Shown here piece after piece: positions 1-10,100 of a DNA stretch of 56,086 bases. Location of the stretch: contig NZ_NDHW01000117.1 of NCBI RefSeq assembly GCF_002251945.1, forward strand, positions 1-56,086. The letters run 5' to 3'. Below the pieces are notes generated by a model, which did not search any database, had not been told where the DNA came from, and saw only the letters and a program-made list of their open reading frames with translations. The stretch's first letter is position 1. Every line of letters starts with the position of its first letter. Origin of the DNA: Pseudanabaena sp. SR411. Lineage in GTDB: Bacteria; Cyanobacteriota; Cyanobacteriia; Pseudanabaenales; Pseudanabaenaceae. A program made the translations under genes and the position numbers.

Positions 1-75
1 ATGTAGATATTCCCACCCATGTTTGAGCAGGATGGCGATGACTTCTCGCTCACGCGCTTGGGGATTAATTGTCAC
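1..75 (-). CDS. Partial N-terminus, possible AarF/UbiB (ABC1) kinase-like protein
   Basis: An open frame of 25 codons runs off the left edge of the window. It begins at a GTG at 75 and contains AREREVIAILLKHGWEYLH. This resembles the N-terminal segment of cyanobacterial ABC1/AarF/UbiB-type kinases, where an R-x-x-E-I-hydrophobic stretch is followed by GW and aromatic residues. An AGGAGA purine tract lies about 19 bases upstream, which is far for a ribosome site, so the true start is uncertain. Only the first residues are visible, so the family assignment rests on a short similarity recognised by eye. The gene lies downstream of and codirectional with the ATPase/TOPRIM pair, with an 83-bp gap. 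Confidence 0.4.
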   Translation of the reverse strand, partial: MTINPQAREREVIAILLKHGWEYLH

Positions 76-158
76 TTTCGCTTTTATTGGCTGTCTCCTA
101 TTTTCTGAGCTAGCTACATTATAGGGAGAAAGCATTTGTCAGTGCGATCGCCTACCCA

Positions 159-1124
159 TCAAGCAAATTTACGCAACATTTTGAAAAAGTAGGGGATATG
201 ATATTTCGCCGCCGCTTCGTCGTCAATTTGTTTTGCATAGAACTCTCTAGCAATTTCTAATGAGAGTTGATCTCTATACACAGAAACATCTCTACTCCAT
301 TCATCATTTGGTTGCACTTGATGCCAATATTCTTTAGCTTTTCGGGTAGTTAACAAACTGAAAACCAGTTCGTGTTTTCTATTCTTATCTATAGCATTTT
401 GAAATTCATTTATCCAGCTATCTTTGAGTTTATCTATTCCACTAAAATTTAATCCAACACAATGATTAATACGAGAACAAGCGATCGCAAAGTTAGCTTT
501 TAAATCAGCATCCAAACATAGATCTTGAGACATTTCGAGATAAATATTTTCAAGTAGTAATTCGCTGTCTTTGTAAAATGGCTGGATAGAATATCCATCA
601 AATATTGATTGTAGTGCTGGAACTAAAAAGTAAGCTTCTTTATGAATCAATCCTGTCACTAATATTTCATGAGTCTCTTGATCATTATTAGCATTAGTCT
701 CATTGATTTTGATCTTGTCATAAAGATTGCAAAATATTTCCTGAGTATTTATAAATCGATAACTATAAATAGGTCTTATTTGAATATCTAGATCTACTAT
801 CGCGAATATTTTTTTAGGATGAAAGTATTGATTGTCTGTATCTTCCTCAAGCATTTCTAAAAGGGTGAAATATGTATTTGCAACATTGTTACAGTCACCG
901 CAGTTGAAAAACTCTGGTCGAGAATTTCTCCAATCACTAGGAATGCAAGCTTTATAAAAATTGGAATCTGGCAATGTATCCATCCTTCCATAGGATTGTG
1001 GAGATGGTCTACCTTGTTCTTTAGGAATAATTCCTTCGCATAAAACAATAATCTTGTTACGGATTTTACGTTGCTTTAAAATTATTTCGCAATGCTGTTT
1101 TAATTCTTTCTCACTAAAACTCAT
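159..1124 (-). CDS. TOPRIM-like effector protein of an ATPase/nuclease pair
   Basis: A 321-residue protein with no recognised signal or membrane segment. A hydrophobic strand ends in KIIVLCEG with Glu30, and a second strand IFAIVDLD carries Asp111 and Asp113. This E...DxD spacing is what TOPRIM nucleases of the OLD, RloB and DUF4435 (AriB) groups show. A later HKEAYFL motif (Glu163) may be the further acidic residue seen in DUF4435 proteins. The start codon lies only two bases after the stop of the upstream ATPase gene, so the two are translationally coupled. By analogy with PARIS, RloAB and OLD-like pairs, the ATPase would hold or license this protein, which would cleave nucleic acid on infection. 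The family is inferred from motifs; the residues between the two acidic motifs (including CGDC at 75-78) do not match a family I can name with certainty. Confidence 0.6.
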   Translation of the reverse strand: MSFSEKELKQHCEIILKQRKIRNKIIVLCEGIIPKEQGRPSPQSYGRMDTLPDSNFYKACIPSDWRNSRPEFFNCGDCNNVANTYFTLLEMLEEDTDNQYFHPKKIFAIVDLDIQIRPIYSYRFINTQEIFCNLYDKIKINETNANNDQETHEILVTGLIHKEAYFLVPALQSIFDGYSIQPFYKDSELLLENIYLEMSQDLCLDADLKANFAIACSRINHCVGLNFSGIDKLKDSWINEFQNAIDKNRKHELVFSLLTTRKAKEYWHQVQPNDEWSRDVSVYRDQLSLEIAREFYAKQIDDEAAAKYHIPYFFKMLRKFA

Positions 1125-1126
1125 AA

Positions 1127-2617
1127 CTAATCACTACGTCTTTCTGTGAGTTTTGGTTCTAATACTTTTACATGAGAAGGTGTTAATGCTTGACATAATT
1201 CATAAGAGTGAGTTGCTAATATATATTGATTACTTGGTTCCCATTCTACCAAGTCTGTTGCAATTCTATATTGCCAGTCTGGATGCAATGCAAGATCAAT
1301 TTCATCCATTAATACAATTGCATCTTCTATGTTGTTGTGTTTCAACCAAATATAAATACTTAATCTTTTTAGTTCACCATGACTTAAATCTTCTGGTTCT
1401 AGTTCTAGTTCATCCGTTACACCAGATATATTTCTCGTAAATGTTAATCCTGAAAAATCCGATCTCAAATTAACTTTTTTATCTTGAAGTAAAAACTCTA
1501 AATCTTTTAAAAGACTTTGGTAACTATTACCATATTTACCTGTTTCTAAAGCTTGTCTAAAATCTCGATCTCTTGCAGTTTTAAAATATTCAATAAGTAA
1601 GTCAACTGCCAAAAAATCATATGTAAAAAGTCCAGACAATTTAGAATTGGATTTGCTAAGCAATGAATAATACTCATTTCTATCTGAAAAAAGAGATTTC
1701 CTTGATTTTTTTGATAAAAACAAAAAAACTTGAGTTGATGGAGCTGCTAGGAATACTTTATTTGATAATTGCTTCAAGAATTTTTCAACTAGATCTATTC
1801 TCAAATTCTTCGCTTTACAAAGTAAAGCTATATCATCAAATTCTTCATTTTTAGCAGTGTAAGTAGATATATATATAATATTAGCTTGCCTCAATTTAGA
1901 ATTTAAAACTTCAATTTCTGAGTTAAAATAATTTATCTTGGAGTTAACTATATTTTGCCTGTCTACTAAGGTTGATTTTGCTTGCTCAAGTTTTTGGGGT
2001 AAATCTAGATCATCAGTATTCTCTGTTTCTAAAATAATATCTAGTTCTAATAGCTGTATTCGTAGATTTTCAAGAATAAATAACTTAGATGAGTCATCAG
2101 AATCAACATCTAAAGGATATGCAGAATTTGGGTTTAATAGTTCAGGATGTTTAGAGCCTATTTTTTTTATGCTTTCCTGTAATCTCTTTAACTTATTAGA
2201 TAAATTATTTGATTCTTTCTGTGCAATCTTTAATTCTGTAAATGTAGAAAAGCTTATTCGCTTTTCTTTTATTGTTCTATTTGAAGTATTTGATGCCTGT
2301 TCAACGATAAAATTCTTACAGACAAAAAATTCTAGTTCTACTGTGTTTTGACCATCCCAAATATCAATGATTGCTAATACTCTTCTATCTTTGTTTCTAT
2401 GCAAATCAAATCCATTAAGTAGATTTTTTAAAGCGAGAAAACTATCGGAATTACCTGAGCAATGTAGCAATATAAAGATTAATTGTAATAAAGTACTTTT
2501 CCCACCACCATTCTGGCTGCCCAGTGGAAAAACTCTAGGATTAAAATCTTTCTCAAAAGTGATATCTACATCCTTTAGGACTCGAAAATCAGGAACTTGG
2601 ACTCTTTGTAAATGCAT
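1127..2617 (-). CDS. SMC/ABC-type AAA ATPase paired with TOPRIM protein (PARIS/RloA/OLD-like)
   Basis: A 496-residue ATPase. The Walker A is SQNGGGKST (Lys40). An ABC-type signature LSHGELKRL lies near residue 412. The Walker B is IVLMDEIDLALHP near 435-447, and an H-loop ATHS lies near 470. Residues about 130-250 are charged and helical and look like a short coiled coil. This layout is that of the AAA15/AAA21 ATPases found in OLD, PARIS (AriA), RloA and Septu systems. It is the first gene of the pair and immediately precedes the TOPRIM-like gene. The gene is AT-rich and I found no GCGATCGC octamer in it, unlike most neighbours, which suggests transfer. A DUF29 gene lies 29 bp upstream on the same strand and may be cotranscribed. 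A defence role is inference; ATPase chemistry is well supported. Confidence 0.75.
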   Translation of the reverse strand: MHLQRVQVPDFRVLKDVDITFEKDFNPRVFPLGSQNGGGKSTLLQLIFILLHCSGNSDSFLALKNLLNGFDLHRNKDRRVLAIIDIWDGQNTVELEFFVCKNFIVEQASNTSNRTIKEKRISFSTFTELKIAQKESNNLSNKLKRLQESIKKIGSKHPELLNPNSAYPLDVDSDDSSKLFILENLRIQLLELDIILETENTDDLDLPQKLEQAKSTLVDRQNIVNSKINYFNSEIEVLNSKLRQANIIYISTYTAKNEEFDDIALLCKAKNLRIDLVEKFLKQLSNKVFLAAPSTQVFLFLSKKSRKSLFSDRNEYYSLLSKSNSKLSGLFTYDFLAVDLLIEYFKTARDRDFRQALETGKYGNSYQSLLKDLEFLLQDKKVNLRSDFSGLTFTRNISGVTDELELEPEDLSHGELKRLSIYIWLKHNNIEDAIVLMDEIDLALHPDWQYRIATDLVEWEPSNQYILATHSYELCQALTPSHVKVLEPKLTERRSD

Positions 2618-2646
2618 ATAAACTCCTGTTGTTGCCTTGTAAACAC

Positions 2647-3081
2647 TTAATTAACTGATTCCTGTTCAATTAATTTTAATGCATCTGCCAAAATCTCATC
2701 GTGATCGCACATTGCCGCTAACTCATCCGCCTCATAGCGCCCTTCAAAAGCCTCGATCGCAGCACTAGCCAGTGCAATGTTATAAGCTTCTGCTAAAGTT
2801 TCACTAAGTTCTAATTTGCTAAGATAAGTTCCCTTAGCCTTACGACGCTGATTTGCACGTCGAATTTGAGTTGTCGAGTTATAAATTGAAAGATCCCACG
2901 ATCGCGTAGTACGTTTTTCTGCCTTTTGCTTGATGAGATGAACTAATAAAATAATACTGTAGCTAAAAATTTTGCTGATTTTATCATCCTTACTCATCTC
3001 CGTCATTTCCTCAACCAAAACCATCGCCGCAGGAATATCCCCACAAACTAGCAATTCCTTCAGAGTCAATAATTCTTCCAT
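2647..3081 (-). CDS. DUF29 family protein
   Basis: A 144-residue soluble protein. The middle and C-terminal part (RSWDLSIYNSTTQIRRA, then LAEAYNIALASAAIEA) matches the DUF29 pattern, a helical family abundant in cyanobacteria and of unknown function. DUF29 proteins are often encoded in many copies near mobile or toxin-like loci, but no activity is established. It ends 29 bp before the ATPase gene and is oriented with it, and it starts 60 bp after leuS ends, so it could belong to a leuS-DUF29-ATPase-TOPRIM transcript. No catalytic motif is visible. Confidence 0.6.
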   Translation of the reverse strand: MEELLTLKELLVCGDIPAAMVLVEEMTEMSKDDKISKIFSYSIILLVHLIKQKAEKRTTRSWDLSIYNSTTQIRRANQRRKAKGTYLSKLELSETLAEAYNIALASAAIEAFEGRYEADELAAMCDHDEILADALKLIEQESVN

Positions 3082-3141
3082 AAAGACATCGCCTCGTTAT
3101 TGAGTAAATAGATGGGGTGGCGAAAAACACCACCCACAAAC

Positions 3142-6120
3142 TTAGACAACTACAAAATTCACCAACTTTCCGGGAACTGCAATCACTTTCTTAATCTCTT
3201 TACCTTCGAGATACTTCTGTGCGGCACTTGAGCTGCGAGCATATTCCTCCAATGCTTGCTTGTCATTGCTGGCGCTAGATGGCACTTGGAGACTGCCGCG
3301 CACTTTGCCATTGATTTGAATGACGAGGGTAATCTCATCAACGGTGAGTGCATCAGGATCGTGGGTGAGCCAAGGCTGCAAATGAATTGAGTCTGTATGC
3401 CCAATCAATGACCAAAGTTCCTCAGCAATGTGTGGTGCAAAGGGAGCAAGCAATGTTAAGAGGGTTTCGACACCTTCACGATAAACCTGAGAAGTTTTGA
3501 CTCGTGAACTAGATATAGCATTACTCAACTTCATCATTTCTGATATAGCTGTATTAAGCTGGTATTCACCATCTAGATCTTCTGTAACATCTTTAATTGC
3601 AGTATGGATTGCTCGACGCAACTCTTTTTCCGCCTTTTCAAAAGCTTCAATCGATTTAGGAATACCTAACCTCAAACCGTCTATTCCTTGTTTATTCTCA
3701 CCAAAGTCAACATAAACTTTAATATTTTCGTGCTTGTTATCTTTTTTGCTAATTTTCTCAAAGTGAATTTGAAAACCTTGCTGATCCCACTCTTTTTTTG
3801 AGACAGATGGAAGAAATAAAACAAAAGTTAGAGAAAATGAAGGATGTTCTTTCAAGACTTCCTTGTCTGATCCAGTCAACTTGTAATACTGACCTTCAAT
3901 CTTGTAATATTTTTCTTCGATTGAAGAATACCAAGTTTCTATAAGCTCTTCACTTATATTATCAATAGTGAGATCTTTCTCAATAAAGTTAATTGCAGAA
4001 ATACCAGACTCAGAAATTGTCTGCCATGGCTCTAAAACTCTGTTTTCATAGTCAACATTGCTAATAGATCGCCACAAAATTGATTCTGTTACCAACCGCC
4101 ACAACCGATTTAAGAAGCGTTGCTGACCTTCGACATCGGCATCTTCCCATTCTAAATCTTTTTCAGGAGGAGCTTTAAAGAGCGTGAACATCCTCAAAGT
4201 GTCGGCTCCATACTTAGCGATCGCATCTACAGGTGACACCCCATTGCCCTTAGATTTAGACATCGTGGCAAATAGCGCTTGCAAAGGTTCACCAGTTTTC
4301 GGATCTTTCGGATCTTTCGGATCGACTAAAGCTGAAGGAACCCATTTATCCTTGCCACCCTTGTTAGGGTTCATGTAGGTCAAGCCCTGCACCATGCCCT
4401 GCGTGAGCAATCTCGTAAAGGGTTCATCAAAATTGAGTAAGCCGCGATCGCGCAAAACTTTAGTCACAAAACGGGAATAGAGTAAATGCAAAATCGCATG
4501 TTCTACGCCGCCGACATATTGATCGACAGGTAGCCAGTTATTGATGGAATTGCGATCGCCGATTTTCTGATCATTCTTTGCATCAGCAAACCTTAGGAAA
4601 TACCAAGAGGAATCAATGAAAGTATCCATCGTGTCGGTTTCACGCTTAGCAGCCGTGCTGCATTTAGGACAGGGGACATTTATCCAAGATTCCTTTTGGG
4701 CGAGAGGCGATGCACCTCGTCCTGTGAGTTCCACATCTTCAGGCAAGATCACGGGTAAATCGTTAATGGGAACAGGAACGATGCCACACTTGGGACAATG
4801 GATCACGGGAATTGGACAGCCCCAATATCTTTGGCGAGAAATTAACCAGTCACGCAAGCGATAGGTGATTTTGGCAGTTCCCCATTGATTTTTTTCGGCA
4901 AGTTCCACAATCTTAGTTTTTGCGGTTACAGAATCCAAGCCATCAAAATCTCCCGAATTGACCATGATGCCTGCTTCGGTGTAAGCAGCCTTGAGTGCTT
5001 CACCCGTTGCATTAGGGGCATTAATTACGGTCTGAATGGGAAGGTTGTACTGCTTCGCAAAGGCAAAATCGCGGACATCATGGGCAGGAACTCCCATCAC
5101 TGCGCCCGTTCCATATTCAAAGAGAACATAATCGGCAATCCAGATGGGAACTTCTTTGCCTGTGAAGGGATTAATTACACTTGCGCCGATCGCTACGCCA
5201 CGTTTGGGGCGATCGTCAGAAGTGCGATCGATTTCACTAAGATTTTTGACTTCTTCAATAAATTTGCTAACGGCTTCTTTTTGATCAGCAGTAGTCAAAG
5301 TCTCGACTAAGGGATGCTCTGGGGCAAGCACGACATAGCTTACACCATAAACGGTGTCGGGACGGGTAGTGAAAACTGTGATTTTTTCGTCACTGCCAAC
5401 GATCGCAAAACTTAGCTCTGCACCTGTGGACTTACCGATCCAGTTAGCTTGCATGATCTTGACATTAGAGGGCCAGTCGGTGAGCTTGTCTAAATCTTGC
5501 AAAAGCTGCTCAGCATAGTCGGTGATTTTAAAAAACCATTGACGTAATTTGCGCTTCTCCACCAACGCGCCCGATCGCCAAGATCGACCTTCACTATCCA
5601 CCTGTTCATTGGCAATTACGGTCTGATCAATCGGGTCCCAGTTAACTTTTGCCTCTTTTTGATAAGCCAAACCCGCTTCTAAAAATTGTAAAAAGATCCA
5701 TTGTGTCCATTTGTAATAGTCAGGCGAACAGGTGGCTAACTCGCGATCCCAGTCGTAGGACAAGCCCACTTGCTGAAGCTGCGATCGCATATTGTCGATA
5801 TTCGCGTAAGTCCATTTGGCGGGATGCGTATTGCGATCGATCGCTGCATTTTCCGCAGGCAACCCGAAGGCATCCCAACCCATTGGGTGTAAGACTTGAT
5901 AACCCTGCATTCTTTTGTAACGGGCAATCACATCGGTGATCGTGTAGTTACGGACATGACCCATATGCAGATCTCCCGATGGATAGGGAAACATTGACAG
6001 CGCATAGAATTTCTTTTTGTCTGCACCAATTGCGTCGTTATTTACCTTGTCAAGTTGTTTCTCGGCCCAAACTTTTTGCCACTTGGGTTCGATCTGCTGG
6101 GGATTATATCTGCTGTCCAT
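3142..6120 (-). CDS. leuS: Leucyl-tRNA synthetase with an extra inserted domain
   Basis: Charges tRNA-Leu in the cytoplasm. The protein has 992 residues, against about 860 for typical bacterial LeuRS. Visible parts: class I HIGH motif as HMGH near residue 53; CP1 editing domain with TTRPDT and [12 protein letters not shown]; zinc-type cysteine pairs CPKCG and CPKCS; MSKSK near residue 620; anticodon-binding region and C-terminal domain ending GKLVNFVVV. The excess lies between FLNRLWRLV (catalytic core end) and [15 protein letters not shown] (anticodon domain). Residues about 700-825 there are unlike LeuRS, lysine-rich and beta/alpha in look, with no long membrane segment, so this is not a CAAD appendage. 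Frame is intact across the insertion. The start ATG follows a palindromic leader at 6146-6178. Confidence 0.95.
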   Translation of the reverse strand: MDSRYNPQQIEPKWQKVWAEKQLDKVNNDAIGADKKKFYALSMFPYPSGDLHMGHVRNYTITDVIARYKRMQGYQVLHPMGWDAFGLPAENAAIDRNTHPAKWTYANIDNMRSQLQQVGLSYDWDRELATCSPDYYKWTQWIFLQFLEAGLAYQKEAKVNWDPIDQTVIANEQVDSEGRSWRSGALVEKRKLRQWFFKITDYAEQLLQDLDKLTDWPSNVKIMQANWIGKSTGAELSFAIVGSDEKITVFTTRPDTVYGVSYVVLAPEHPLVETLTTADQKEAVSKFIEEVKNLSEIDRTSDDRPKRGVAIGASVINPFTGKEVPIWIADYVLFEYGTGAVMGVPAHDVRDFAFAKQYNLPIQTVINAPNATGEALKAAYTEAGIMVNSGDFDGLDSVTAKTKIVELAEKNQWGTAKITYRLRDWLISRQRYWGCPIPVIHCPKCGIVPVPINDLPVILPEDVELTGRGASPLAQKESWINVPCPKCSTAAKRETDTMDTFIDSSWYFLRFADAKNDQKIGDRNSINNWLPVDQYVGGVEHAILHLLYSRFVTKVLRDRGLLNFDEPFTRLLTQGMVQGLTYMNPNKGGKDKWVPSALVDPKDPKDPKTGEPLQALFATMSKSKGNGVSPVDAIAKYGADTLRMFTLFKAPPEKDLEWEDADVEGQQRFLNRLWRLVTESILWRSISNVDYENRVLEPWQTISESGISAINFIEKDLTIDNISEELIETWYSSIEEKYYKIEGQYYKLTGSDKEVLKEHPSFSLTFVLFLPSVSKKEWDQQGFQIHFEKISKKDNKHENIKVYVDFGENKQGIDGLRLGIPKSIEAFEKAEKELRRAIHTAIKDVTEDLDGEYQLNTAISEMMKLSNAISSSRVKTSQVYREGVETLLTLLAPFAPHIAEELWSLIGHTDSIHLQPWLTHDPDALTVDEITLVIQINGKVRGSLQVPSSASNDKQALEEYARSSSAAQKYLEGKEIKKVIAVPGKLVNFVVV

Positions 6121-6145
6121 TACTTATCAATCAATATGCGAATAT

Positions 6146-6178
6146 GAATGTGAGTAGTACTTAGTACCACTCACATTC
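6146..6178. promoter_or_regulatory. Palindromic leader upstream of leuS
   Basis: GAATGTGAGT and ACTCACATTC form a 10-bp inverted repeat, with a further GTAC/GTAC pair nearer the centre. It lies 26 bp upstream of the leuS start, in the divergent gap before the small membrane gene. It may be an operator or a leader hairpin; it has no T-run, so it is not a good terminator. Confidence 0.4.
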
Positions 6179-6228
6179 AGCAATAATACTAAATATTAAG
6201 ACTCAACCACCCTAATCAAACTTAATTT

Positions 6229-6435
6229 ATGTCACCCGATTATATAAAAGCTCAATTAATCTTGCTTATTTCCATCGTTGCGGCGATCGCCTTTGTTGGC
6301 TGCATTTACGAAATATCCTACGGCGCTCCAGATTTTGGATTTGCAACTACTTGGGCAATTTTGCTAATCAGCTTACCTGTAGGTGTTTATAGCTTTGTCA
6401 AAGCAGTCAGCCTTGCCCGAAAATCTATGCAATAA
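6229..6435 (+). CDS. Small two-helix membrane protein, unknown
   Basis: A 68-residue protein with two predicted membrane helices: LILLISIVAAIAFVGCIY at about 10-27 and TTWAILLISLPVGVYSFV at about 40-57. A short basic tail LARKSMQ follows. I do not recognise the family. It is divergent from leuS across a 108-bp gap and is followed by a small GC-rich hairpin at 6457-6473. The open frame ends cleanly and composition is like the neighbours (one GCGATCGC inside), so I take it as a real gene. Confidence 0.6.
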   Translation: MSPDYIKAQLILLISIVAAIAFVGCIYEISYGAPDFGFATTWAILLISLPVGVYSFVKAVSLARKSMQ

Positions 6436-6456
6436 ATTTTATGCAACAACCAAGAG

Positions 6457-6473
6457 GGTGCGCTTGGCGCACC
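6457..6473. terminator. Small GC-rich hairpin
   Basis: GGTGCGC-TTG-GCGCACC followed by TTT. It lies between the small membrane gene and the Uma2 gene and is a plausible weak terminator. Its tip is a variant of the GC-loop-GC core seen in the other hairpins of the window. Confidence 0.4.
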
Positions 6474-6512
6474 TTTCGTCCAATAAAAATCCACCATGAT
6501 CCTAGGTGAAAC

Positions 6513-7094
6513 ATGATGACAGCTCAATTAATTACGCCAAACTCTACGTCTAACGTTCATAAATTCACAGTTCAGCAATATGAGCTTATTGTCGAAGCGG
6601 GAATATTTGCTGAAAGCGATCGCCTCGAACTAATTAACGGAGAAATCAGAGTAATGTCCCCCATTGTTAGGAAACATGCAGTTTGTGTAGCGAAGGCAAC
6701 TAAAAATTTTGAACGAAAGCTTGGCGATCGGACGATTATCTGGACACAGAATCCAATTCTCCTCAGTAATTATTTACAGCCACAGCCTGATCTTGCCATA
6801 CTCAAATGGCGTGATGATTTTTATGCCGAGGCTTTGCCTACACCTGACGATATTTTGTTGATTATAGAGGTCGCGGATAGCACGATCGCCTATGACCGCG
6901 ATGTTAAAAGCCCTCTTTACGCTGCGAATAGGATTCCTGAAATGTGGCTGTTTGATGTCAATAAAAAAGTAGTAGAAGGATATTCACAACCATCAGCATC
7001 AGGATATAAGCGAATGCAGCGCTATGAACAAAATGACACTTTGGCAATGATTGCTCTACCTAACATAGTTTTTAGCTGGGAAGAGATATTTTGA
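6513..7094 (+). CDS. Uma2 family endonuclease (DUF820)
   Basis: A 193-residue protein of the Uma2/DUF820 family, a PD-(D/E)xK-fold nuclease family greatly expanded in cyanobacteria. Family marks: an N-terminal FTVQQYELIVEAGIF and LELINGEI helix-strand unit; PDLAIL with Asp93; LLIIEVADST with Glu119; RDVKSPLYA with Lys132; then IPEMWLFDV. These give the D...E...K active-site set. The biological role of Uma2 proteins is not established; many are thought to derive from mobile-element nucleases. It lies upstream of the large hybrid sensor gene with a 66-bp gap. The first ATG is directly followed by a second (MMT); either may be used. Confidence 0.85.
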   Translation: MMTAQLITPNSTSNVHKFTVQQYELIVEAGIFAESDRLELINGEIRVMSPIVRKHAVCVAKATKNFERKLGDRTIIWTQNPILLSNYLQPQPDLAILKWRDDFYAEALPTPDDILLIIEVADSTIAYDRDVKSPLYAANRIPEMWLFDVNKKVVEGYSQPSASGYKRMQRYEQNDTLAMIALPNIVFSWEEIF

Positions 7095-7160
7095 GATGCT
7101 TTGATTTGCAATAAAGCAGTCTCACCAGTTATGCAGATTCATGTTTCATAGGAGAAAACC

Positions 7161-10100
7161 TTGAAAATCTTACTGGTTGAAGACGATATACATTCTGCGG
7201 AAATACTTTCGCAGCTACTAGCAGAGTCGCATTACACAATTGATTCTGCTCTTAATGCTAAGACTGCATGGCAGCATATCGAAACCTATACCTATGATTT
7301 GGTCATTCTCGATATTATGTTGCCTGATAGCGATGGCATTGGGCTATGTACCAAGCTGCGTAATTCTGGCTACACTATCCCCGTGCTATTGCTGACTGCA
7401 AAAGATAGTACTAACGATCGCGTAATGGGGTTGGAGGCAGGAGCCGATGACTATGTGGTGAAGCCCTATAACTTTCAGGAATTAGTGGCGCGGATTCGGG
7501 CGCTGTTACGCCGCTATAGAGATCGCGATACGCTCATTCAAGAATTAACATGGGAGCAGATTCGGCTTGATCTCAAATCAAATAAGGTTACCTATAAGCA
7601 CCAGCCTTTGCACTTAACTCAAAAGGAATATGGGTTGTTAGAATTATTCCTCAGGTATCCACAACAGGTATTTAGCCGTAGTGCCTTGCTTGATCAGGTG
7701 TGGTCAGCGGGAGAGTTTCCCAGTGAGGAAGTGGTGACGACACACATTAAAGGATTACGTCGAAAGCTAAAGGCAACGGGACTGCCTATAGACCCGATTG
7801 AAACATTATATGGATTGGGATATCGCCTGAAACCTGAGCCTGTTCAAGCTGAGGAGAGGCAAACTGTAAAGTCTTTAGTGACAAATACTTTGCCTGAGGA
7901 AAGCTTGTCGCAGATAGATAAATCGCGAGTGCTGGAGGTAATTGCGATTATGACCAAAAAATTAATTGCTATTTTGCCAGAATCGATTGCTCTTTTCCAT
8001 CGAGTAGCGATCGCCTTAAATCAGGGCAACTTAGATCCAGATTTGCGCTATGACGGTTATATGGAGGCGCATCGGCTAATTGGATCGATGGGTTCATTAG
8101 GTTTTCCAGAAGGCTCGGCGATCGCATTTCAGATTGAGCAAATGTTAAAAAATGATTTTGCTCTAATGCAGACTGATACAACTATATTGCAGCAATTGAT
8201 TAGCAATTTAGAAGCAAGCACTTGTGACCAACTCAAGCCTGTAAGTCCTATCCTTTTAAGATCTCAGCAGCAATCAGATCACCCACAACAACAGCAAAGC
8301 GATCGCCCTAAATCTATGCCACCATCTTCGCCGATCCCAACTTCCCAAATCAACAGAAACTCTGACCTCTCTCAATCTTCAGCAGCAATGTTGACTGTGC
8401 TGATCGTGGATGATGATCAAGTTGATCGTGCTACCTACATCAGCTATCTACAAACAGACAGATCACATCTCTATCATTTTCTAGAAGCTGACACACGAGA
8501 ATCAGGATTAGAGTTATGGCGATCGCAAAATCCCGATATTGTCATTATTGATTGCGAACTTCCCAATGGTGAAGGATTAGAATTATTACAAACAATCGTA
8601 GAAGAAAATTTGGAAGTAGGTACGATCGCGCTAACTGGATCTGAGAATGAACAGATCTTACAAGTAATGGGTTTAGGAGCATCAGACTATCTAGTAAAAG
8701 GAGCGATCACCTCAGTTTCGATAATTAACCGTGTTGGTCAAGTTGGCGATTTCATTACCCTTGATCGGCAACTCAAGCGATCGCAGCAGCAGGAAATTTT
8801 AATTGCCAAAATTACGCTTCATATTCGGCAATATCTCAGTATAGAAGATATTGCTAACTCAATTGTCCAAGAAGTACGCGCATTTTTAAATGCTGATCGT
8901 TCCATTGTTTATCAGTTCAATCCTGACATGAGTGGAACAGTTGTTGCAGAGTCAGTTCTCTCACCATGGAAATCCTGTCTAGATCAACGCATTGACGAGT
9001 ACTGTTTTCAAGACGATCTCGGTGGGGCATACCGAGAGGGAAGAGTTTTTTCAACTTTTGATGTATATACAGCTAACTTACATGAATGCCATCTGAAACT
9101 AATGGAACAGTTTCAGGTGAGAGCAAATTTAGTCTTGCCAATCCTGATCACAGATAACAAAACACCAACCCTTTGGGGGTTACTAATCGCTCATCAATGT
9201 GAGGCTCCACGTATTTGGGAAGAGTCAGATATTCGCTTACTTCAGCAGTTATCGGTGCAGTTAGCGATCGCCTTGCAACAAGCCGAACTCTATCAAAATC
9301 TCCAAAAAAGCAATACTGACTTAGAAAATCGTGTGACTGAGCGCACTGCTGAACTCTTTCAACGTCAGCAGGAATTTATTGCTCTTGCCGAGAATTCGCC
9401 TAGCGTGATTATGCGCCTCGATCTTCAACTGCGACACCTCTACGTTAATCTAGCCATAGAAAGAGCTACAGGTATTCCCGTTAAAGAATTTCTGGGTAAA
9501 ACCCTTCGAGAAATGGGATTCCCTGAGAAAAATGTAACCATGCTCGAATCCGCTGCTCACAGATTGCTCGAAACAGGGCAAGATCAGCGATATGAAATTG
9601 AGTATCCATTCCCAGAAGATCAGGGAATGGGATATTATCGCGCTCATCTCATTCCTGAATATGCTCCAGATGGCAAAATTGCCACGATACTATCGATCTT
9701 CTATGACATTACGCAGAACAAACTAAATGAAATAGCTCTCCAAGAATCAAACCGTCGTTGGCAATATTTGCTAGACAACGTTAACCTAATGGTGGTTGGG
9801 TTGAACTGTGCGGGGAAAGTGGAATATATCAATCCATTTTTGCTAAACATTACAGGCTATGCCATGGAGGAAGTAATCGGCAAAGACTGGTTCTCTCAAT
9901 TTATATCCCAGATCGATCAATTAGAGATTAGAGAAGCTTTTTCTAGCCTACTAAATAATGACTTTCCGAAATATTGTCAAAATGCTATTGTCACTAAAGC
10001 AGGCGAAGAAAGAATGATCTCTTGGAATAATACAATCCTGCGCAATCAAGATAACGAAATTATTGGAACGCTAAGCATTGGTGAAGATATTACGGAGAAA

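Noticed and set aside
159-2617. Septu (PtuA/PtuB) assignment for the ATPase pair
   Set aside because: The second protein has no HNH motif; its acidic motifs fit TOPRIM better.
2367-2621. Opposite-strand frames within the ATPase, leuS and CheA-like genes
   Set aside because: Shadow frames of well-supported genes without their own start signals or family motifs.
3630-4030. LeuRS insert as a CAAD membrane appendage or an intein
   Set aside because: No pair of membrane helices as in CAAD, and no N-terminal Cys/Ser splice block or C-terminal HN motif as in inteins.
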